From assembly GCA_021781185.1 (NCBI GenBank), contig JAJXXI010000155.1:1-9705 (forward strand): a stretch of 9,705 nucleotides of DNA. Reading direction: 5' to 3'. Numbering within the stretch: the first letter of the stretch is position 1; each line of letters starts with the position of its first letter. The notes under the pieces are model-generated. The model had not been told where the DNA came from. It worked only from the letters and a program-made list of their open reading frames with translations, and did not search any database. This document shows, in pieces, positions 1 through 9,705 of this stretch. The stretch is from a bacterium. GTDB taxonomy: Bacteria; Verrucomicrobiota; Verrucomicrobiia; Limisphaerales; UBA11358. The translations under genes and the position numbers were made by a program.

Positions 1-1055
1 CATGGGCGGATGAGCCGACCAGCCTCAACTTGTCAGCAGTGGCTAAAACCATTGGCACGGACGAGCGTCCGACGTTTGCGGATATTGCCGGTTATACGCT
101 CGGTCAGGTTGACAAGGTGTTGACGCACATGGGCAGGCCCGTGGGCATAAAAACCTACACGCCTTATCACGCCACCGGCGAGGAGTTCCTCCACGATTAC
201 CTGGGCATGATTGGCTTGCCGATGGACATTGTTCCGTATTTTCCAACCAACGCGGATATGGTGCTTCTGACCGAACAGGCCAAATTCGATCCCCACATCA
301 TTCAAAAAATCAAAACGCAGCTTGAGGCGGGTAAATCGGTTTGTATCACCTCCGGTTTTCTGCGCGCGATGAAAGGTCAAGGGATAAACGCCATCTGCGA
401 ACTTGAGAATACCGGTGTCACCGTGCCGGTGCAGCGTTTTACTTTTGCCGGCGGACCGGGCGCGCCTTTCCGGCGTGGTCGTGGGCTGGCGGCTGGTTCC
501 GATGGCAGTGATCCGTTCGCTGCTTCGCGCGAGATTTTTATTCCTGAAATCAAATACTTCAACATTCTGACCCATGACGCTTGGGGCGATGCCTTGGGCA
601 TCACCCCCGGCGGCACCACTTATCCCATCCTTCTCTCTTGCGATTACGCCCAAGGCAAACTTTACGTTTTGACCATTCCCAACGATCCTGCGGATCTTTA
701 CGCGCTGCCGTCCACGGTTCTCTCGGTGATTCGCGCTGCGCTTGCTTCAGCGGAGCCCATTCGATTGGACAAGGCTCCTGCGCAAGTCGCCTTGTTTCGT
801 TACGACAACAACACCTTCATTGTGCAAAACTATCTGCCGACGAAGGCGGAGGTGACGGTTTCCGTGTCTGGCAAAGCGATGCAAATTCAGGATCTGCTTA
901 CCGACAAAAGCATCTCGCCCGATCCCGCAAACCAGCGCGGTTTCGGAAGGTTCGGACAGCGTTTTGGCGGCGGCGGTCCATCAACACCGACACGCACAGC
1001 CTTCACCTTCACGGTATTGCCGCATTCCTACATGGCTTTTACCGCCAAAGAATAA
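1..1055 (+). CDS. C-terminal part of a putative secreted glycoside-hydrolase-like protein (5' truncated)
   Basis: The reading frame is open from the left edge (first full codon at base 3, TGG) to TAA at 1053-1055, giving 350 residues, so the true start lies upstream; a TTG at 30 is only an internal codon. Residues about 43-125 look like a Rossmann/glutamine-amidotransferase-like region: an HATGEEF motif, a GLPMDIVPYFP stretch, then ADMVLLTEQ and a hydrophobic CITSGFL strand, resembling the non-catalytic amidotransferase-like domain that follows the barrel in some clan-A glycosidases such as GH42. That comparison is from memory of the fold and is tentative. Residues about 195-235 continue this fold (KLYVLTIPNDPADLYALP), and residues about 255-350 look like a small C-terminal beta-sandwich (ALFRYDNNTFIVQNYLP). 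Two low-complexity segments interrupt it (447-521, 936-980). The catalytic part, if any, is outside the window. The stop lies 4 bases before the next ATG, so translation is probably coupled. I cannot assign a family or substrate. Confidence 0.6.
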   Translation, partial: WADEPTSLNLSAVAKTIGTDERPTFADIAGYTLGQVDKVLTHMGRPVGIKTYTPYHATGEEFLHDYLGMIGLPMDIVPYFPTNADMVLLTEQAKFDPHIIQKIKTQLEAGKSVCITSGFLRAMKGQGINAICELENTGVTVPVQRFTFAGGPGAPFRRGRGLAAGSDGSDPFAASREIFIPEIKYFNILTHDAWGDALGITPGGTTYPILLSCDYAQGKLYVLTIPNDPADLYALPSTVLSVIRAALASAEPIRLDKAPAQVALFRYDNNTFIVQNYLPTKAEVTVSVSGKAMQIQDLLTDKSISPDPANQRGFGRFGQRFGGGGPSTPTRTAFTFTVLPHSYMAFTAKE

Positions 1056-1059
1056 TGCC

Positions 1060-3513
1060 ATGAATACCTGTGCAAAACGACTGGTCTGCTCCATGGTTTT
1101 TGTTATTTGCTCGGCGCAATTGCTGGCCGCAGAATCGGAGCTGGCCGGAAGCGCATCGGCTCCCGCCGAGCCATTGAGTCTGTGGTATCGCCGGCCGGCG
1201 GGATTCGGTCAGCAGTCGGGAGCTGGTCGGCAGGGAGGCTTTGGCCGGCGGGATTCGTCGTGGACCGAGGCGTTGCCCGTTGGCAATGGACGAATCGGCG
1301 CGATGGTTTTTGGCGGCATCAACCGGGAGCGACTCCAGTTGAATGAAGACACGCTTTGGGGCGGCGGCCCTTACGATCCCGTCAATCCCCAGGGCAAGGC
1401 GGCGCTGCCGGAAGTGCGCCGGCTGGTTTTCGAGGGCAAATATCGCCAGGCCGGAAATCTCATCAATCAAAAGGTCATGTCTTCTCCCCATTGGCCAAAC
1501 AGCGAAATGCCGTATGAAACGGCGGGCAATTTGTATCTTACCTTTCCCGATTCCAGCTCGGTGGAGAACTACCGGCGCGATCTGAACCTGGATACCGCCG
1601 TGGCCGGAGTGGAATACACCGCCAACGGCATTCACTTCACGCGCCAGGTTTTTGCCAGTCCGGCGGACCAAGTCATCGTGGTCCGGCTCACTGCCGACAA
1701 GAAGGGCGCGATTGATTTTACCGCCAACTATCAAACGCCGCAGCAGGCCGCCATTGAGACTGAAGCGGGAAACACGCTCGTTGTCAGCGGCGTCAATGCG
1801 ACCGTTGGAGGCATCAAAGGCGCGCTGAAATTCCAGGTGCGCGCCCGCGTCCTGGCTGACGGCGGAACCGTCACGGCCACCACCGATTCTGTCAACGTCA
1901 CCAATGCGGATTCAGCCACCATCCTCATTGCGCTGGCGACCAGCTACAAAAGTTTTGATGACGTCAGCGGCGATCCGGGGGAGATTGTCAAAGGCCAGAT
2001 CGCCGCCGCCATGCACAAGTGTTTCGACGAACTGCGGGCCGCGCACATCAAGGACCATCAGCGACTGTTCCGGCGCGTTTCGCTGGACCTCGGCACGAGC
2101 GGCGCCATGAAACTGCCGACTGACGAACGAATTCAGAATTTTCACAACGGCGACGACCCGCAGTTGGCCGCACTTTATTTTCAATTTGGACGCTACCTGC
2201 TTATCAGTTGTTCGCGACCCGGCGGGCAGCCGGCCAATTTGCAGGGACTTTGGAACGACAGCATGAACCCGCCATGGCAGAGCAAATACACGATTAACAT
2301 CAACACGGAAATGAATTACTGGCCGGCGGAAGAAAGCAACCTCGGCGAATGTGTCGAACCGCTGGTTTCAATGGTCAAAGACCTGTCCATTACCGGCGCA
2401 CGCACCGCCAGGGAATTGTATGGCGCGGGTGGATGGGTGGCGCATCACAACACCGACCTCTGGCGCGCCACCGGCCCGATTGACTTCGCGGATTCGGGCA
2501 TGTGGCCCAGCGGCGGGGCCTGGTTGTGTGACCATTTGTGGGAGCATTACGAATACAATCCCGACCAGACCTATCTCAAGCAGGTCTATCCCATCATGCG
2601 CGGCGCGGCTCAATTCTTCCTCGACACGCTCGTGGAAACCCCGACGAATCACTGGCTGGTGACCAATCCATCCATCTCACCGGAAAACCAGCATCCGGGC
2701 GGGTCGGCCGTGTGCGCCGGGCCGACAATGGACTTGGAAATCTTGCGCGATTTGTTTGCGAACACCATCAAGGCCTCGGAAATTCTCAACGTGGATTCCG
2801 CGTTTCGCAAAAAATTGGCGGCCACGCGCGCCCGGCTCGCGCCGTTGCAAATCGGTCACGCGGGACAGTTGCAGGAATGGCTCCAGGATTGGGATTACCA
2901 GCCCGGCGTGGAGGTTCATCACCGCCACGTGTCGCATCTTTACGGGCTTTATCCGAGCTGGCAGATCAATGTTTTTGACACGCCGAAACTGGCGGCGGCG
3001 GCGAAATATTCGTTGGAGATGCGCGGCGACGAATCCACCGGCTGGGCGACGGCCTGGCGCATCAACCTGTGGGACCGGCTGCACGATGGCGATCACGCCT
3101 ATCGAATCCTGCAATTTCTCCTCAGCCCGGGGCGCACCGCTCCCGACATGTTCGACCTGCATCCGCCATTCCAGATTGACGGCAACTTTGGCGGCACGGC
3201 GGGAATTGAAGGCATGCTGTTGCAAAGCCGCGCGCTGGAAAAGAAAGGGGCCGCGCAAAATTTCGAAATTGATCCGCTGCCGGCTTTGCCGTCGGCCTGG
3301 CCGAAGGGAAGCGTCATCGGCCTGCGGGCGCGGGGCGGCTTTGAAGTGGGCGTGAGGTGGGCTGGCGGCAAGCTGACCACGGTCACAATTCACTCGGTTG
3401 GCGGACGCCAGGCGACTGTTCGGTATCGCGATCGCCATGCGGAAATCAACCTGAAGCCCGGCGGCACTGTGCAGCTCAATGGTGAACTTCAAAGCTCAAC
3501 AGGAAGCAACTAA
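1060..3513 (+). CDS. GH95 family exo-glycosidase (alpha-L-fucosidase / alpha-L-galactosidase)
   Basis: This 817-residue protein would remove terminal alpha-linked L-fucose or L-galactose from glycans such as xyloglucan side chains. The start at 1060 gives a clean Sec signal peptide (MNTCAKR, hydrophobic core, cleavage near LLA-AES, residue 23); the frame stays open upstream to 964, but that extension is not signal-like and overlaps the previous gene. The N-terminal beta-sandwich carries the family motif WTEALPVGNGRIGAMVFGG (from W68) and LQLNEDTLWGG. In the (alpha/alpha)6 barrel, N413 and N415 in TININTEMNYWPAE, E542 in SISPEN and D707 in FQIDGNFGG match the Asn pair, acid and Asp of Bifidobacterium AfcA (N421, N423, E566, D766), so the enzyme should be active. 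T411 sits where AfcA has H419, a position reported to separate fucosidases (His) from L-galactosidases (Thr). Residues about 48-66 are a Gly/Gln/Arg-rich insertion. Length is normal for the family. It follows the previous gene by 4 bases and precedes the next by 10. Confidence 0.93.
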   Translation: MNTCAKRLVCSMVFVICSAQLLAAESELAGSASAPAEPLSLWYRRPAGFGQQSGAGRQGGFGRRDSSWTEALPVGNGRIGAMVFGGINRERLQLNEDTLWGGGPYDPVNPQGKAALPEVRRLVFEGKYRQAGNLINQKVMSSPHWPNSEMPYETAGNLYLTFPDSSSVENYRRDLNLDTAVAGVEYTANGIHFTRQVFASPADQVIVVRLTADKKGAIDFTANYQTPQQAAIETEAGNTLVVSGVNATVGGIKGALKFQVRARVLADGGTVTATTDSVNVTNADSATILIALATSYKSFDDVSGDPGEIVKGQIAAAMHKCFDELRAAHIKDHQRLFRRVSLDLGTSGAMKLPTDERIQNFHNGDDPQLAALYFQFGRYLLISCSRPGGQPANLQGLWNDSMNPPWQSKYTININTEMNYWPAEESNLGECVEPLVSMVKDLSITGARTARELYGAGGWVAHHNTDLWRATGPIDFADSGMWPSGGAWLCDHLWEHYEYNPDQTYLKQVYPIMRGAAQFFLDTLVETPTNHWLVTNPSISPENQHPGGSAVCAGPTMDLEILRDLFANTIKASEILNVDSAFRKKLAATRARLAPLQIGHAGQLQEWLQDWDYQPGVEVHHRHVSHLYGLYPSWQINVFDTPKLAAAAKYSLEMRGDESTGWATAWRINLWDRLHDGDHAYRILQFLLSPGRTAPDMFDLHPPFQIDGNFGGTAGIEGMLLQSRALEKKGAAQNFEIDPLPALPSAWPKGSVIGLRARGGFEVGVRWAGGKLTTVTIHSVGGRQATVRYRDRHAEINLKPGGTVQLNGELQSSTGSN
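1193..1257 (+). repeat. 15-bp direct repeat flanking a low-complexity insertion inside the GH95 gene
   Basis: The 15-mer GGCCGGCGGGATTCG occurs at 1193-1207 and again at 1243-1257, exactly 50 bases apart. The 35 bases between are themselves weakly repetitive (GGTCAGCAG... and GGTCGGCAG...). Because 50 is not a multiple of three, the two copies are read in different frames, as RPAGF and as GRRDS. The segment encodes the Gly/Gln/Arg-rich stretch between the LWY..PA and WTEALP motifs, which most GH95 proteins join with only a few residues. A local duplication followed by drift is the likely origin; no transposase or target-site logic is visible. Confidence 0.7.
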
Positions 3514-3523
3514 ACATTCCACC

Positions 3524-5593
3524 ATGAAAATAATCTGTTCCCTTTTTCTCATCCTCGGCGTGTTCTGTGTCGAGGCGCAGACTGTGGCATCCGGCCAGCC
3601 CGTGACCGCCATGATTGACGCCACGAAAACCGGTGCGCCGATTTCGCCGTATATTTACGGCCAGTTCCTCGAACACGCCGGCAACCTTGTTTACGGCAGT
3701 CTGTGGAGCCAGATGCTGGATGACCGTAAATTCTATTACCCTGTCGGGCCGGCACCGGCCAGGGAATCGGATTCCAGCCAACGCGGAGTCAGACGCCGGA
3801 TGCGTGGCATTGGGCCCGGACGCTGGAATCCGGTTGGGCCGGCTGATTCCGTTGTCATGGACACCACAAATCCTTTCGTCGGAGATCATACGCCGTTGAT
3901 CACTCTTGCCGGTGCCGAGCCGCGTGGAATCCTTCAAACCGGTGTCCAGTTTGTCAAAGGAACGATCTACAGCGGCCGGATTCAACTGGCCGGGAGTTCT
4001 GATGCGAAAGTCTCCATCAACCTCGTCTGGGGCACCAACGCCGATGCCACGCAGCAGACGATCAAGCTTGGCAGGCTGGGGAATAAATACAAACAATTCA
4101 CGTTCTCCTTCAAAGCGAAAGACTCGGGGCCTGCACAATTCAAAATTATTGGAACCGGCAGTGGTTCATTCCATGTCGGCGCGGCTTCGCTGATGCCGGC
4201 TGCCAATCTGGACGGTTGGCGTCCGGACGCCGTCGCCTTGCTCAAGAGCCTTCATTCCGGTGTGTATCGTTTTCCCGGCGGTAATTATGTGTCAGCCTTT
4301 GAATGGCACTACGCGATCGGCGATCCCGATAAACGACCGCCCATCTTTGACCCGGTTTGGCGCGCGCTTCAGCCCAACGACATCGGCCCGGATGAGTTCA
4401 TGACCTTGTGTAAGCTTCTCGGGGTTGAGCCATACATCACGGTTAACGCCGGCACCGGTGATGATTGGTCCGCGCGGGAATTGGTTGAATACTGCAATGG
4501 CGACGCTTCCACGCCGATGGGCAAATTGCGTGCCGCCAATGGTCATCCGAAACCCTATCACGTCAAGTTCTGGGGCATCGGCAATGAAATGTGGGGGATC
4601 AGCTACCAGTATGGGGCCATGAAGCTCGACCAGTTTGAATACAAGCACAACCAGTTTGCCCGGGCCATGAAGGAAGTGGATCCGAGCATCAAACTGATCG
4701 CCAGCGGTGCCATGCCTGACACCATGACCGGTTCGGGAGAATCCTTGAGCCTGGGCACCAATCTGGTTCCGAAGTATCTTTCGCCCGAGGATTGGACCGG
4801 CAATTTGCTGGAGCATTGTTTCAACAACATTGATCTGATCAGCGAACATTTCTATAACTACGGCAACACTCACTACGACCTGGCCAAGGGCAAACAGGTG
4901 CCGAACGATCCCAACGAACCCATCACGGATTGGATGCGTCGTGCCGCCAACCATATCCGCATCAAATACGAGGAATACAAGGAATACGAAAAATTACTGC
5001 CGCAGCTCGCCGCTCATCCCAAGCCGCTAAACATAGATGAATGGGCCTACATGGGCGGACATTATCCCACGTATCCGGCCTACGCCTGGGTATTTCATGA
5101 AATGTTCCGGCATTCGGACATTTTTCAAATGGCAGCGCAGACCTTCGCCACCTCCTTGTTGGCGCATCACGGAACTGATTTGTCACTGACGGCCAATGGA
5201 CTGGTTTTCAAAATCTATCGTGATCATTTTGGCACGATTCCCGTTGACGTCTCGGGTAATTCACCCCAGCCAAAGCCCACCGATCCGCCCGGTGGAGAGC
5301 AGCCCGAGGTGAATGCCGGCAGCGCGACTTTCCCGCTGGATGTGGTGGCGGCGTGGACGGGAGATCGTCGCGCGTTTACGGTGGCGGTGTTGAATCCCAC
5401 GGATGTGGAGCAATCCATCAAACTCAATTTCAGCGGTGTGAATTTGACGGGCAGCGGCGATTTGTGGCGCCTGGCCGCCACCGAGCGCAGCGGGCAAAAC
5501 CCGGACATCACTCATTTGCCCGTGAACTCAGTGCCTGAAACAATCGCATTGCCGCCTTTCAGCGTAAATATCTACGACCTGTCGGCCAAATAA
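3524..5593 (+). CDS. GH51 alpha-L-arabinofuranosidase
   Basis: This 689-residue secreted enzyme should release terminal alpha-L-arabinofuranose from arabinan, arabinoxylan or arabinogalactan by a retaining mechanism. The ATG at 3524 is preferred over an in-frame ATG at 3479, because it directly begins a signal peptide (MKIICSLFLILGVFC, cleavage near VEA-QT after residue 18) and avoids overlapping the GH95 gene. Residues 40-75 hold the family start ISPYIYGQFLEHAGN and a WSQMLDDRKF segment; residues about 105-230 are a beta-rich, CBM4/9-like insertion; the barrel begins near RFPGGNY (R249). E355 in WGIGNEMWG is the expected acid/base and E506 in NIDEWAYMGG the expected nucleophile, 151 residues apart, against 119 in Geobacillus AbfA. 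Residues about 600-689 form the C-terminal beta domain, preceded by a Pro/Gly-rich linker (PQPKPTDPPGG). The gene starts 10 bases after the GH95 stop; AGGAAG at 3501-3506 is too distant to be a convincing ribosome site. GH51 also includes endoglucanases, so polymer specificity is open. Confidence 0.9.
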   Translation: MKIICSLFLILGVFCVEAQTVASGQPVTAMIDATKTGAPISPYIYGQFLEHAGNLVYGSLWSQMLDDRKFYYPVGPAPARESDSSQRGVRRRMRGIGPGRWNPVGPADSVVMDTTNPFVGDHTPLITLAGAEPRGILQTGVQFVKGTIYSGRIQLAGSSDAKVSINLVWGTNADATQQTIKLGRLGNKYKQFTFSFKAKDSGPAQFKIIGTGSGSFHVGAASLMPAANLDGWRPDAVALLKSLHSGVYRFPGGNYVSAFEWHYAIGDPDKRPPIFDPVWRALQPNDIGPDEFMTLCKLLGVEPYITVNAGTGDDWSARELVEYCNGDASTPMGKLRAANGHPKPYHVKFWGIGNEMWGISYQYGAMKLDQFEYKHNQFARAMKEVDPSIKLIASGAMPDTMTGSGESLSLGTNLVPKYLSPEDWTGNLLEHCFNNIDLISEHFYNYGNTHYDLAKGKQVPNDPNEPITDWMRRAANHIRIKYEEYKEYEKLLPQLAAHPKPLNIDEWAYMGGHYPTYPAYAWVFHEMFRHSDIFQMAAQTFATSLLAHHGTDLSLTANGLVFKIYRDHFGTIPVDVSGNSPQPKPTDPPGGEQPEVNAGSATFPLDVVAAWTGDRRAFTVAVLNPTDVEQSIKLNFSGVNLTGSGDLWRLAATERSGQNPDITHLPVNSVPETIALPPFSVNIYDLSAK

Positions 5594-5674
5594 GAATAAA
5601 CAATCCGTGCCCAACCAGATTTCAGAGTGAACAACTGATTTAGCAAACACAAACCCTCTCAACGACAAACAAAC
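5594..5674 (+). other. 81-base A/C-rich intergenic leader
   Basis: This is the widest gap in the run. Its second half is rich in A and C (ACAAACAAAC just before the ATG at 5675) and has no purine-rich Shine-Dalgarno sequence. The only inverted repeat I see is TCAG/CTGA around 5624-5640, four base pairs with a 9-base loop, too weak to be a terminator. I find no convincing -35/-10 pair. The gap may hold a weak secondary promoter, or only an unstructured leader suited to initiation without Shine-Dalgarno pairing. Confidence 0.35.

Positions 5675-9705
<4,031 letters not shown>

Noticed and set aside
964..1059. Upstream extension of the GH95 gene to an ATG at 964
   Set aside because: The extension overlaps the previous gene by about 90 bases and gives a non-signal N-terminus (AAAVHQHRHAQPSPSRY), whereas ATG 1060 begins a clean signal peptide.
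581..1063. Plus-strand open frame of 160 codons
   Set aside because: It is an alternate frame inside the first gene; the translation is Arg/Ser/His-rich with no domain, and the true frame has conserved motifs throughout.
2677..3492. Minus-strand open frame of 271 codons
   Set aside because: It is antisense to the catalytic barrel of the GH95 gene, with no motif, signal peptide or ribosome site of its own.
3479..3523. Earlier in-frame ATG for the first GH51 gene
   Set aside because: It would overlap the end of GH95 and place 15 polar residues before the signal peptide; ATG 3524 is simpler.
5620..5645. Possible hairpin or terminator in the 81-base gap
   Set aside because: Only a 4-bp TCAG/CTGA stem with no following T tract; not enough to call a terminator.

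Overview
The window is one co-directional run of five plus-strand genes, all encoding exported or probably exported carbohydrate-active proteins. Genes at both ends are cut by the window edges. Spacers are 4, 10, 81 and 34 bases, with no internal terminator and no opposing gene, so it reads as one operon or part of a polysaccharide utilisation locus. I see no tRNA, rRNA, CRISPR, insertion sequence, transporter, SusC/SusD pair or regulator.

Layout: (1) 1-1055, the C-terminal 350 residues of a protein with a glutamine-amidotransferase-like region and a C-terminal beta module, probably an unassigned glycoside-hydrolase-type protein; (2) 1060-3513, a complete GH95 enzyme (alpha-L-fucosidase/alpha-L-galactosidase family) with its catalytic residues; (3) 3524-5593, a complete GH51 alpha-L-arabinofuranosidase; (4) 5675-8524, a second, quite different GH51 protein carrying N-terminal calycin-like and malectin-like modules; (5) 8559-9705, a CE1-type esterase with an N-terminal early-set (Ig-like) domain, cut off just before its expected catalytic histidine.

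The genes fit together as a side-chain removal set: arabinofuranose (two GH51), L-fucose or L-galactose (GH95), and ester groups such as feruloyl or acetyl (CE1). The likely target is a decorated plant cell-wall polymer: arabinoxylan, xyloglucan, or arabinan/arabinogalactan side chains of pectin. This is inference from family membership. No backbone-cleaving endo-enzyme is visible here.

Organism: moderately GC-rich DNA, little Shine-Dalgarno signal, Sec signal peptides on every complete N-terminus, malectin- and calycin-like modules on hydrolases, and Gly/Arg/Phe-rich low-complexity loops suggest a Verrucomicrobiota member (Pedosphaera/Limisphaerales-like), with Acidobacteriota or Planctomycetota as alternatives. 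This is an impression from protein style, not a placement.

The points most worth a second look are a Thr at the GH95 specificity position (suggesting L-galactose rather than L-fucose), the pairing of two GH51 types with different catalytic spacing, the three-module GH51, recurrent low-complexity loops in several consecutive secreted enzymes, and a 15-bp direct repeat at one of those loops.
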